Positions 1 through 8,502 of a stretch of 64,000 nucleotides of DNA are shown one piece after another (position 1 is the stretch's first letter; each line of letters starts with the position of its first letter). Source of the DNA: Hyunsoonleella ulvae (GTDB lineage Bacteria; Bacteroidota; Bacteroidia; Flavobacteriales; Flavobacteriaceae); NCBI RefSeq assembly GCF_016827605.1, contig NZ_JAEPJQ010000002.1, positions 768,706 through 832,705 on the forward strand, written 5' to 3'. The position numbers and the translations under genes are program-made. Below the pieces are notes generated by a model. It saw only the letters and a program-made list of their open reading frames with translations. It did no database searches and had not been told where the DNA came from.

Positions 1-724
1 AAATTTAATGAAGTCCTACAGTGGGCGAAAAGTAGTAAAAGATGTATCCTTGGAAGTAAAGCAAGGCGAAATTGTAGGACTGCTAGGTCCTAATGGCGCA
101 GGAAAAACAACATCATTTTACATGATTGTAGGCTTGATAAAACCTAATGGTGGCCACATTTATTTAGATAATACCGAGATAACCAAGTACCCCATGTACA
201 AGCGTGCACAAAACGGTATTGGATATCTGGCACAAGAAGCCTCTGTATTTAGAAAATTGAGTATAGAAGATAATATTTTAAGCGTACTACAACTTACCAA
301 GCTCAGTAAGAAAGAGCAACGCATGAAAATGGAATCTTTAATAGAGGAGTTTGGCCTGGGCCACATCCGTAAAAACCGAGGCGATTTACTATCAGGAGGT
401 GAACGTCGTCGTACTGAAATAGCAAGGGCTTTGGCAACCGACCCAAATTTCATCCTCTTAGACGAACCTTTTGCAGGTGTAGATCCCGTTGCCGTGGAAG
501 ATATTCAGCGGATCGTAGCACAACTTACCAAGAAAAATATAGGTATATTAATTACAGACCATAACGTACAGGAAACCCTAGCTATTACCGATAGAACTTA
601 TTTAATGTTTGAAGGTAGTATACTTAAAGCTGGGGAACCAGAAGAATTGGCCAATGACGCCATGGTTAGAAAAGTATATCTTGGACAAAACTTTGAGCTT
701 CGTAAGAAAAAAATAAGGGAATAA
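1..724 (+). CDS. lptB: LPS export ABC transporter ATP-binding protein LptB (5' partial)
   Basis: This is the cytoplasmic ATPase that powers extraction of lipopolysaccharide from the inner membrane with LptF/LptG. Counting from the ATG at 8, the Walker A GPNGAGKT is at about residues 27-34, the signature LSGGE at about 128-132, Walker B with ILLDEP at about 149-154, and the switch histidine in ITDHN near the C-terminus. The two in-frame codons before that ATG read Asn-Leu, which fits the [10 protein letters not shown] opening of flavobacterial LptB, so the real start is very likely left of the window and a few residues are missing. The 3' end is complete. No clear terminator follows before the convergent cellulase gene. 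Confidence 0.93.
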   Translation, partial: NLMKSYSGRKVVKDVSLEVKQGEIVGLLGPNGAGKTTSFYMIVGLIKPNGGHIYLDNTEITKYPMYKRAQNGIGYLAQEASVFRKLSIEDNILSVLQLTKLSKKEQRMKMESLIEEFGLGHIRKNRGDLLSGGERRRTEIARALATDPNFILLDEPFAGVDPVAVEDIQRIVAQLTKKNIGILITDHNVQETLAITDRTYLMFEGSILKAGEPEELANDAMVRKVYLGQNFELRKKKIRE

Positions 725-771
725 CCCAAAAGGCTACTCCCTAATCCATACTATTTTAGTTGTACGTATTT

Positions 772-1881
772 TTAATTTTTATTTGCTGCCGCATCAGCTA
801 AAGATGGTAAATTCCATACCAGATTTCTTCTATCTAAAAGTTCAAAATCGCCACCATCATCCCATACTACTGGAACAATTCCTTTAGACAAACAAGATGC
901 TACAAAATAATTGGCATGCTTCAAACGCTCTGCTTCAGTAGCTAATAAGCCTATACTTCCCCATTCTCCCATAACTACCGGGAAACCTTTGTCCATAAAG
1001 TTAGCTTCTATCCTATTCATTAGAGCATCGATATCTGCTTTATCCTCATCAGACCCCCAATCGGGATCACTGGCATCCAATGCAAATCTAAAAGGTACAT
1101 ATGCATGTATAGAGATAATAACATTAGGATCATTATTAGGAATTACTAAATCATCCCAAGTTTTTTGTACTACAGAAGCCGCATAAGGGGCTATCATCAA
1201 TTTTCGCTTCTCATTATTTCCTCCAGTACCTCTTATCGCATCTACTGCGGTTTTATAAAAATCGTTTAACACTTCCCTTCCTTCTTCCGTACCACCAGTC
1301 CATTGCTCAGGCGTATCCTTGTGCCTTGGTTCGTTTAATATTTCAAAAATTAAGTAATCGCTATAGTTTTTAAAACGATTAGCTATCTGTGTCCAAAGTG
1401 CACCTAACTGACTCTTTGCCGCATCAGCTTGCGCAAAAGTAGGAACAACCCACTTGTCATCATGATGCACATTAATTATTACATACATCCCCTTGTTTAA
1501 TGCGTGTTCTATAATATTCTCTACACGCTCAAAATAACCAGATTCAACAGCAAAACTAGGAGCTTCTCCCATATCATACCCCCAAGTAACGGGTAATCTT
1601 AGCGTTTTAAATCCACGATTAAAAACAGCATCAACAACGTTTGTACTTGGCAGTGGGTTTCCCCATGCGGTTTTATCCTTGCTACGTACATCAAAAGAGT
1701 TTCCAAAATTCCAACCAGGTCCCATATCGGCAACCAGTTGCGTAGGTGTAAGGTTTCTTATTCCCCCAACTTCTTCATCTTTAGGTTCTGGTTCAATCTT
1801 TACAACTTCTCCATCATCATTGGATGTTGAACAACCTAATAGCACTAATCCTATGATTAGCATTAACCATTTATTTTTCAT
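772..1881 (-). CDS. Glycoside hydrolase family 5 (cellulase-like) lipoprotein
   Basis: A predicted surface or periplasmic beta-glycanase. The N-terminus is a lipoprotein signal ending in LVLLGC, with the acylated Cys at about residue 17 when ATG 1881 is used. The rest, about 350 residues, matches a single GH5 catalytic domain: NEP with the acid/base Glu at about residue 184, and VVMGEWG with the nucleophile Glu at about residue 306. An ATG four codons upstream (1893) is in frame, but a TATTTTTG -7 box at 1908-1901 would leave it almost no leader, so 1881 is preferred. The gene stands alone, with no SusC/SusD or other carbohydrate-degradation genes beside it. The exact substrate (cellulose, mixed-linkage glucan or mannan) cannot be read from the sequence. 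Confidence 0.85.
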   Translation of the reverse strand: MKNKWLMLIIGLVLLGCSTSNDDGEVVKIEPEPKDEEVGGIRNLTPTQLVADMGPGWNFGNSFDVRSKDKTAWGNPLPSTNVVDAVFNRGFKTLRLPVTWGYDMGEAPSFAVESGYFERVENIIEHALNKGMYVIINVHHDDKWVVPTFAQADAAKSQLGALWTQIANRFKNYSDYLIFEILNEPRHKDTPEQWTGGTEEGREVLNDFYKTAVDAIRGTGGNNEKRKLMIAPYAASVVQKTWDDLVIPNNDPNVIISIHAYVPFRFALDASDPDWGSDEDKADIDALMNRIEANFMDKGFPVVMGEWGSIGLLATEAERLKHANYFVASCLSKGIVPVVWDDGGDFELLDRRNLVWNLPSLADAAANKN

Positions 1882-1900
1882 AATTAGAAACATTTTTTAT

Positions 1901-1908
1901 CAAAAATA
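1901..1908 (-). promoter_or_regulatory. Bacteroidota -7 promoter box (TATTTTTG) for the GH5 gene
   Basis: A perfect TAnnTTTG on the minus strand, about 20 bases upstream of the chosen ATG at 1881. No convincing TTG -33 element lies at the usual 17-23 base spacing, so the call rests on the -7 box and its position. Confidence 0.45.
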
Positions 1909-1997
1909 ATACGTTAAATCGAAAAATATTGTGACAAATCAAGCATTCGATGTAAATCTTGTACAAAACAGATAAGCTTTACACCGTAAACACATTA

Positions 1998-2879
1998 TTA
2001 TGTTTTTTTTAAGAAAAGGAATTTAAATATTTTAACTAAAAGTACAGCAATAGCACCTGCCAATAAACCAATTATAAACTCAGTTATTATACTAGGAATT
2101 TTATACCCATCTGTAATATGATGAATAGCTTCTATGTTGTGAACAAAAATGCCTCCAGCAACCAGAATAAGTGCTATGGTACCAATTACCGCCAAACTCT
2201 TAATAACAACTGGTAAAGCACGAATTAAAAAGTTCCCTATATAAGTTAATACTCCTTTTTCATTACCAAGTTTTACCAATCTACAACCAAAATCGTCCAT
2301 TCTAACAATTAAGGCAACAATACCATAAACTCCAACAGTGGCAATAACGCATACTATAGAAACCACTAATATTTGAAATAAAATTGGCTTTTCTAATACA
2401 GTACCCAAAGCTATTATTACTATTTCTACTGATAGGATAAAATCGGTAAATATGGCTGATTTTATTTTCTTCTTTTCTGCTATTTTTTGCTCTTCTTGGG
2501 TTAAAGCTTTATCTGCATAAACCCTATGCTCTGTATTATGACTTTTATGAAAAAAGAATTCATATATTTTCTCTACACCTTCGTAAGCCAAATATAAGCC
2601 TCCTAAAACCAATGCCGCTACAATAGCTATTGGTGCAAAAGCACTCAATAAGAATGCTATTGGCAGGATAATTAATTTATTTAGTGCTGATCCCTTAGTA
2701 ATTGCCCAAAGTACAGGCAACTCTCTAGACGACACAAAGCCAGTAGCTTTTTCAGCATTTACAGCCAAATCGTCCCCTAAAATCCCCGCAGTTTTTTTAG
2801 TAGAAATTTTACTCATTGCTACTACATCATCCATAAGAACAGCAATATCATCTAACAACGCAAAAAAACCAGAAGCCAT
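1998..2879 (-). CDS. DUF808 family inner-membrane protein
   Basis: A polytopic membrane protein of 293 residues that matches the DUF808 (YedI-like) family, whose function is not established. The family's opening is visible (MASGFFALLDDIAVLMDDV), with the conserved KTAGILGDDLAVNAEKA segment at about residues 28-44. Five or more hydrophobic segments follow, at about 75-100, 145-165, 170-190, 225-250 and 265-290. It starts only 5 bases after the pssA stop codon, so the two are probably co-transcribed. The pairing with a phospholipid enzyme may be incidental and does not by itself assign a role. Confidence 0.85.
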   Translation of the reverse strand: MASGFFALLDDIAVLMDDVVAMSKISTKKTAGILGDDLAVNAEKATGFVSSRELPVLWAITKGSALNKLIILPIAFLLSAFAPIAIVAALVLGGLYLAYEGVEKIYEFFFHKSHNTEHRVYADKALTQEEQKIAEKKKIKSAIFTDFILSVEIVIIALGTVLEKPILFQILVVSIVCVIATVGVYGIVALIVRMDDFGCRLVKLGNEKGVLTYIGNFLIRALPVVIKSLAVIGTIALILVAGGIFVHNIEAIHHITDGYKIPSIITEFIIGLLAGAIAVLLVKIFKFLFLKKT

Positions 2880-2884
2880 AAATT

Positions 2885-3610
2885 TTATTTAGAAGTTGTA
2901 TTGTCTAAAATAGACATAAGAATATATAGAATAATAATTACTGGTATTGCTGCAAAGTGAAGCACAATTAACAATACCAAACAAAGCATAATAAATATGT
3001 AACGTGTTGCATTATTCTTAAAATTGTAATTTTTAAACTTTAATGCAAACAACTTCACTCCAGAGTTTAGTAGCCAACAACTTAAAACTGTTACAGCTAT
3101 TAAAAACCATTTGTTTAAAATAATGGCATTTATAGCATCACTATCCTGAAATTCCAAAATTAAAGGAAAAGACAACACCAATAGTGCATTAGCAGGAGTT
3201 GGTAAACCTTTAAAAAACGTTTGCTGCTCTGTATCTACATTAAATTTAGCTAATCTGTATGCTGAAGCTAGGGTAATGGAAAGACCTAAAAGCGGAAAAA
3301 AGGGAATTTCAAAACCACTGGACAAATCAGCTTCTCCCCAGTCAGATTCCTCCAATTCCAAAAGCTTAAACATTACCAGACCTGGCACCAAACCACTAGT
3401 AACTACATCTGCCAAAGAGTCTAGTTGTAAGCCCAATTCGCTTTGCACATTAAGTTGTCTTGCGGCGAAACCATCAAAAAAATCAAAAAATATGCCTAAA
3501 AAAACAAATAGTGCTCCATATACTAGATTGTTATTCACAACAAATAGAACAGCAATACTACCGCATAATAAATTTAAAAGGGTAAGCGCATTAGGTATGT
3601 ATTGCTTCAT
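2885..3610 (-). CDS. pssA: CDP-diacylglycerol--serine O-phosphatidyltransferase
   Basis: An inner-membrane enzyme that makes phosphatidylserine from CDP-diacylglycerol and L-serine, the precursor of phosphatidylethanolamine. The CDP-alcohol phosphatidyltransferase motif D-G-x2-A-R-x8-G-x3-D-x3-D is intact at about residues 46-68 (DGFAAR ... GLQLDSLAD). The rest is a series of membrane helices, as in the family. The reading frame extends upstream to 3661, but the first 17 residues there lack family character. Starting at ATG 3610 gives MKQYIPNALTLLNLLCG, the usual opening, and a normal length of 241 residues. It leads a two-gene unit with the DUF808 gene. Confidence 0.92.
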   Translation of the reverse strand: MKQYIPNALTLLNLLCGSIAVLFVVNNNLVYGALFVFLGIFFDFFDGFAARQLNVQSELGLQLDSLADVVTSGLVPGLVMFKLLELEESDWGEADLSSGFEIPFFPLLGLSITLASAYRLAKFNVDTEQQTFFKGLPTPANALLVLSFPLILEFQDSDAINAIILNKWFLIAVTVLSCWLLNSGVKLFALKFKNYNFKNNATRYIFIMLCLVLLIVLHFAAIPVIIILYILMSILDNTTSK

Positions 3611-3782
3611 GGAAAAAGAAATATTTTGGTAAAAATAATAAACTATTAGTGTTACTCGCAAAGATTAAATAATATCTATTAAGATATTGTATACTAATGC
3701 AACAAATATGAGACTTTGACGTTATAGGAAAGCATTTAAACATACCTTTTTCATAAGCATATTTTATGATAAAACTGGTATA

Positions 3783-4880
3783 ATGTGCATCTTTGTAAAA
3801 AAATTGCGATTGAAACAACATATTACTGTACTATTTAGCTTAATAGCCATAACTATTTCTAGTCAAACCGTTAGAAAATATTCTAATGAGTTTATGAATA
3901 TTGGTGTTGACGCTGCTGCTTTAGGTATGAGTAGTGCTGTTACTGCGCATTCTTCTGATGTAAACTCTGGGTATTGGAACCCAGCAGGTTTAGTAAACCT
4001 AGAAGACAATCAATTAGCACTAATGCATTCCAGTTATTTTGCCAATATAGCTAATTATGATTATGCCGGTTTTGCCATGCCACTAGATAATAGAAGTGCT
4101 GTTGGTATTTCACTAATACGCTTTGCTGTGGATGACATTTTAAACACAACACAGCTTATTGACGAACAAGGTAATATTAACTATGACAGGATTAGCCTGT
4201 TTTCAACAGCAGATTATGGACTTACGTTTTCTTATGCAAGAAAATTGCCTATACAAGGTTTAAACTATGGTGTAAATGCCAAAGTAATTCGCAGAATTAT
4301 TGGTGATTTTGCATCGTCTTGGGGATTTGGTTTAGATGCTGGTATACAATTTGAGACAAAAAACAATTGGAAATTTGGAGTGATGGCAAGGGATATCACT
4401 ACTACATTTAATGCTTGGGCGATTGATGAAGCACAATTTGCCACAGTAAGAGATGCTGTAGAAGGACAAAACCAAGAACTACCTGAGACAACCGAAATTA
4501 CTATCCCTAAGCTACAAATAGGTGTTTCTAAATTAATGACATTTCATTACGATTATACCCTTCTGGCCTCTGCAAACTTAAACGTTCGTTTTGAAGAAAA
4601 TAATGATATTTTCTCATCATCTTTTGCTAGTATAAATCCAGCCTTAGGTTTTGAATTTGGATATGTTGATATGGTGTATCTTCGTGGTGGTGTTGGTAAT
4701 TTCCAAAACGAATTACAAATTGACAACACTGAACAATTAAGCTTTCAACCAAGTTTTGGTGTAGGTTTTAAATACAACGGAGTTCAAATAGATTATGCAT
4801 TTACTGATATTGGCGATCAAAGTATTGCGCTTTACTCAAATGTATTTTCTTTAAAGCTTGATTTTAGTATCTTTAGATAA
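3783..4880 (+). CDS. PorV/PorQ-family outer-membrane beta-barrel protein
   Basis: A secreted protein of about 365 residues with a hydrophobic signal segment (about residues 11-28), then alternating short strands typical of a FadL/PorV-type barrel. The segment after the signal (NIGVDAAALGMSSAV ... NSGYWNPAGL, about residues 39-71) is characteristic of the PorV/PorQ family. PorV and PorQ work at the outer membrane in type IX secretion; whether this paralog does is not shown. ATG 3783 is used here. A TTG at 3810 would give a tidier signal peptide starting MKQHITVLF and cannot be excluded. Its stop overlaps the next gene's ATG (TAATG), implying translational coupling. Confidence 0.8.
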   Translation: MCIFVKKLRLKQHITVLFSLIAITISSQTVRKYSNEFMNIGVDAAALGMSSAVTAHSSDVNSGYWNPAGLVNLEDNQLALMHSSYFANIANYDYAGFAMPLDNRSAVGISLIRFAVDDILNTTQLIDEQGNINYDRISLFSTADYGLTFSYARKLPIQGLNYGVNAKVIRRIIGDFASSWGFGLDAGIQFETKNNWKFGVMARDITTTFNAWAIDEAQFATVRDAVEGQNQELPETTEITIPKLQIGVSKLMTFHYDYTLLASANLNVRFEENNDIFSSSFASINPALGFEFGYVDMVYLRGGVGNFQNELQIDNTEQLSFQPSFGVGFKYNGVQIDYAFTDIGDQSIALYSNVFSLKLDFSIFR

Positions 4881-6040
4881 TGCGATGTTATTTTATATTT
4901 GTTACCTGCTTGTTTTTCTTAATTCTTCCCGCCCAAGAACTTTCAGAAAATGCTAAAATTAGTGTTCTTACTATAGGACCAGGCGCTTCATTAAATGATG
5001 CATTTGGCCATAGTGCATTTAGAATTCAAGATGACACTAAAGGTTTTGATTTAGTATTTAATTATGGCGTTTACGATTTCGAGGCTCCAAATTTTATACT
5101 AAAGTTTGCTCAAGGAAAACTAAACTACTTGATTGGATTAAATCGATTTGATGTTTTTTACAGAGCCTACACTATTGCTAATAGAAGCATTAAGCAGCAA
5201 ACCCTAAATTTAACTTACGCAGAAAAACAGAAACTCTTTGGTTATCTTATTGAAAATTATAAACCAGAAAACAGAAAGTATTTATATGATTTTCTATTTG
5301 ATAATTGTGCCACTAAAATTAAAGATGTAACAAATGTAGCTTGCAATAATACCATACAATACAACATCCCCAAAAATTATAAGGAAGCAACTTTCCGGAC
5401 ATTAATTCAAGAAAATTTAAATAGAAACTCATGGGGAAGTCTTGGAATAGATATAGCCTTAGGTGCAGTAATTGACCGTAAAGCTACTCCTGAACAGCAT
5501 ATGTTCCTACCCAAAAACATATATGCTTTTTTTGAAAATGCTACAAAATTTGATGGTAATACGCCTTTGATTAAAAACAATAAGGTATTATTTAAAAACA
5601 AAACTCAAGATGCAACATTAAACTTTTTCTTTAGCCCCTTGTTTATTTTTGGATTATTGGGATTACTCATCATTTTTATTACTTACAAAGACTATAAAAA
5701 ACATAGACGTACAAAAATATTGGACATAGCCCTTTTCGCTTTAACTGGTTTGGCTGGTGTATTTATTTTGTTATTGTGGTTTGCCACAGATCATCAAACT
5801 ACCCATAACAACTATAACCTTCTGTGGGTATGCCCTTTAAATCTTATTGTGCTGCATCAAGTATTTAAACATAAAATGAGTACCTGGTTTAATAAGTATT
5901 TAAAGTTTCTGTTTATTTTACTTTGTTTAATGATTTTCCATTGGGTTACTGGAGTCCAAGTTTTTGCAATAGGTTTAATTCCCTTATTAATTGCAATGTT
6001 TATTAGGTATGCTTACTTAATTAAATACTCTAAAGCCTAA
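4880..6040 (+). CDS. DUF4105 domain envelope protein with C-terminal membrane helices
   Basis: A protein of 386 residues with a signal peptide (cleavage near PAQE, about residue 18). The DUF4105 domain carries the hallmark histidine in NDAFGHSAFRI (about 36-46) and the cysteine in FDNCATK (about 138-144), a pair resembling a papain-like or NlpC-type active site, although no activity is proven for the family. The second half has several hydrophobic helices from about residue 250 to the end, so the domain probably faces the periplasm from the inner membrane. It is translationally coupled to the PorV/PorQ-family gene, suggesting a shared job at the envelope. It converges on the polysaccharide locus, with a gap of only 5 bases. 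Confidence 0.82.
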   Translation: MRCYFIFVTCLFFLILPAQELSENAKISVLTIGPGASLNDAFGHSAFRIQDDTKGFDLVFNYGVYDFEAPNFILKFAQGKLNYLIGLNRFDVFYRAYTIANRSIKQQTLNLTYAEKQKLFGYLIENYKPENRKYLYDFLFDNCATKIKDVTNVACNNTIQYNIPKNYKEATFRTLIQENLNRNSWGSLGIDIALGAVIDRKATPEQHMFLPKNIYAFFENATKFDGNTPLIKNNKVLFKNKTQDATLNFFFSPLFIFGLLGLLIIFITYKDYKKHRRTKILDIALFALTGLAGVFILLLWFATDHQTTHNNYNLLWVCPLNLIVLHQVFKHKMSTWFNKYLKFLFILLCLMIFHWVTGVQVFAIGLIPLLIAMFIRYAYLIKYSKA

Positions 6041-6045
6041 TTAGT

Positions 6046-7437
6046 TTACTGGCCCCTGAAGAAAATAACGGTACTTAATGTTTTTAATAAAATATTTACG
6101 TCTAGCACAAAACTTCTATGCTTGATGTAAAACAGGTCATACTGAAGCTTAAGTAAGCTATCATCGACCGATGAGCCATATCTGGTTTTTACCTGTGCCC
6201 ACCCAGTTAAGCCTGGTTTAACAATATGGCGAGTTTCATAAAATGGAAGTATTTGTGATAATTCCCTAACAAAATGTGGACGTTCAGGCCTAGGTCCAAT
6301 TAAACTCATCTCACCTTTTAAGACATTGATAAATTGTGGTATCTCATCTATTCTGGTGTTTCTCATAAATCTACCAAAAGGTGTTATTCTGGCATCATTT
6401 TTTTTAGCCCATACAGCTCCATTTTTTTCTGCATCAATAATCATGGTTCTATACTTAATTATACTAAATAGATTTCCATTTTTACCAATACGTTCTTGGG
6501 TGTAAAATAATGGGCCTCTATTGGCAATTAAATTCCCCATCAAGACTAAAGGTACAAACAACAGTCCTATAACAATACCCATTATTCCAATCAAAATATC
6601 AAAAAAACGATGGAAGAATAAATACATTTTATTTTGATTACTACGACTAAAAGGGAAGTATTTGTAAAAATCTTTTCCTACAAACTGTACTGGAATGCGT
6701 TGTGTTAACTCTTCATATACTTGCGTGTATTCCTTAATTGGTAATCCGCCCTCTAAAAGCGTGATTAAATCTGTATAAATTTCAGGAGTTATGTTTTCTG
6801 AATTATAGCTCGCAACTACAATTTCAGAAATATTTTCTTCTCTAACTATCTGATAAATTTGTTTGGGATGGTATTCCCTTAAGCCTTTAAATTTAACTTT
6901 TTCACTTCTCTCTATTTCGCAATTTATAAAACCAACTATTTTGTAATTAGGATCAGCATGATTAAAGGTTTTTAAAATGGTAGTTATGTTTGATGTTTCT
7001 CCTACCAATAATGCTTTTTTATAGAATCTTGGAGAGGTTATAAAGTTTATATAAGCTAAACGCCAAATGAGAAGTGCTCCAAACATTGATAGAAAGAAGT
7101 ATAATATTTGCAACCTGTTTTCTGGTAAAACAGGAGTAAAAAATGGTGTTAATAAATAAAACAACACAGTTATTGATGTTGTAAGCAAAATATTAACCCA
7201 TACTTTTTCGAGTTTACTGGACTTTTGTAAATCGTACAGCTCAAAAACAGAACCAAATACTGATATGTATACCACTAGGAGCAGTATCCATTTCCAGTTT
7301 TCTTTGGTAATGGAGAAGTAATCAAAATCAAATGAATTACCAACAATATAGAGTAATGCCAGAACTGCTACGATATCAAAAACCCTCAATAATATCTTCC
7401 GCTCTGAAATATTAAAATGTATGCTGTTCTTAGGCAT
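6046..7437 (-). CDS. Polyprenyl-phosphate sugar-1-phosphate transferase (WcaJ-like initiating transferase)
   Basis: A membrane enzyme predicted to start glycan assembly by moving a sugar-1-phosphate from a nucleotide sugar to undecaprenyl phosphate. The N-terminus has four hydrophobic segments (about residues 15-130), followed by a CoA-binding-like/Rossmann region and one more helix. The C-terminal bacterial sugar transferase domain (about 270-463) shows FYTQERIGKNGNLFSIIKYRTM, IDEIPQFINVLKGEMSLIGPRPE and KPGLTGWAQV. It is the last gene of the large minus-strand locus but has its own -7 box at 7469-7462 after a 51-base gap, so it may be expressed independently. The transferred sugar (glucose, galactose or HexNAc) cannot be deduced. 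Confidence 0.9.
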   Translation of the reverse strand: MPKNSIHFNISERKILLRVFDIVAVLALLYIVGNSFDFDYFSITKENWKWILLLVVYISVFGSVFELYDLQKSSKLEKVWVNILLTTSITVLFYLLTPFFTPVLPENRLQILYFFLSMFGALLIWRLAYINFITSPRFYKKALLVGETSNITTILKTFNHADPNYKIVGFINCEIERSEKVKFKGLREYHPKQIYQIVREENISEIVVASYNSENITPEIYTDLITLLEGGLPIKEYTQVYEELTQRIPVQFVGKDFYKYFPFSRSNQNKMYLFFHRFFDILIGIMGIVIGLLFVPLVLMGNLIANRGPLFYTQERIGKNGNLFSIIKYRTMIIDAEKNGAVWAKKNDARITPFGRFMRNTRIDEIPQFINVLKGEMSLIGPRPERPHFVRELSQILPFYETRHIVKPGLTGWAQVKTRYGSSVDDSLLKLQYDLFYIKHRSFVLDVNILLKTLSTVIFFRGQ

Positions 7438-7461
7438 GATTAGAGAGAATTAATACCATAT

Positions 7462-7469
7462 CAAATATA
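7462..7469 (-). promoter_or_regulatory. Bacteroidota -7 promoter box (TATATTTG) before the WcaJ-like gene
   Basis: A perfect TAnnTTTG on the minus strand, 25 bases upstream of the ATG at 7437, in one of the few real gaps of the locus. No TTG -33 element is evident at the right spacing. Confidence 0.45.
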
Positions 7470-7488
7470 GTAAGTATTTTGTTAAACG

Positions 7489-8502
7489 TTAAGAAAGAAT
7501 TAACATCCACTGCTTTTTTACTATCTCCCAATCATAACCTTGAACTTTATCCCGGGCATTTGATACTATTTGCTGAGTTAAAAGTGGAGTATTCTTTAAC
7601 TTTAATATGGCGTTTTTAAATTCCTCTACATTATTAGGTTTTACTAAAATCCCATCACTATTATTTTTAATTAGAAATGGTAAGCCCCCAACGTTAGTAG
7701 ATACCACTGGTAAACCTAATGCCATGGCTTCAATAACACTAACTGGCGTATTATCTACATTTGTAGTGTTAATAAAAACATTAAAGTTTTCAGCTTTTTT
7801 ATGCCATGCTTTTTTTGATAGTTTTCCTGTAAATTCTACATCTAAGTTTAATGATTTTGCTAAAGTTTTTACTTCGGACAAACTACCATCATTATCAGGA
7901 CCTACCATACACAAGCTCGCATTTAAATTTTCATCTCGTAAAGATTTTAGAATGTATACCGCTAATTTTGGATTGTATATTCTTGAGAAAGAGCGTACCC
8001 AGAGTAAACGTATGCTATCAAGGTTTCGTGTTTTAAATAGATATTTATCTATTTTAATAGTATTAGGAATGTATATTAAGTTTTGATATCCAGCTTCCTT
8101 AAAATAAGAGAGTAAAAATAAAGACGGAGCTATGTTAATATGTGCATTTTTAAAGATTTGTGCAGATTTTACAGGAGACTTTTTTAATCTTTTATCTAAG
8201 TTTCCACCTCTTAGTATGGGTATATATCTAACTTTTAAAAATCTACACAACTGACTTATTATATATGCAAAATAAAAGTTAGAAGTACTATATACATCAA
8301 TCAAAACATAATCTGCTTTTTTATAATGTTTAAAAACAGTCATAAACATATCCAAAAGCCTGAAATACTTATTAGTTTTTGAAGAACTTGTTATTACATG
8401 ATATCCACTATAACTCAAAAACCTTCCAAGGGTTTCTATCGAGGTTACTGTTTTACCAGAATGAGATAATTTATTTCCTATGTAGATTAAAGTTTTCTTC
8501 AC
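7489..8502 (-). CDS. Glycosyltransferase family 4
   Basis: A 337-residue GT-B fold enzyme. The donor-binding half carries the GT4 signature: NTPVSVIEAMALGLPVVSTNVGG at about residues 245-270, with the conserved glutamate in SVIEAM. A hydrophobic acceptor-side segment containing YVLIDVYSTSNFYFAYI lies near residue 70. The start codon is GTG (8502), overlapping the previous gene's stop by four bases, so translation is probably coupled. Sugar donor and acceptor are unknown. Confidence 0.85.
   Translation of the reverse strand: MKKTLIYIGNKLSHSGKTVTSIETLGRFLSYSGYHVITSSSKTNKYFRLLDMFMTVFKHYKKADYVLIDVYSTSNFYFAYIISQLCRFLKVRYIPILRGGNLDKRLKKSPVKSAQIFKNAHINIAPSLFLLSYFKEAGYQNLIYIPNTIKIDKYLFKTRNLDSIRLLWVRSFSRIYNPKLAVYILKSLRDENLNASLCMVGPDNDGSLSEVKTLAKSLNLDVEFTGKLSKKAWHKKAENFNVFINTTNVDNTPVSVIEAMALGLPVVSTNVGGLPFLIKNNSDGILVKPNNVEEFKNAILKLKNTPLLTQQIVSNARDKVQGYDWEIVKKQWMLILS

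Noticed and set aside
160..453. Antisense reading frames within lptB and other genes, such as 3276-3632, 7607-8086 and 22826-23242
   Set aside because: They are shadows of well-supported genes on the other strand, with no recognisable protein features.
8..724. Treating ATG 8 as the true lptB start
   Set aside because: The in-frame codons just before it read Asn-Leu as in full-length homologs, so the gene starts left of the window.
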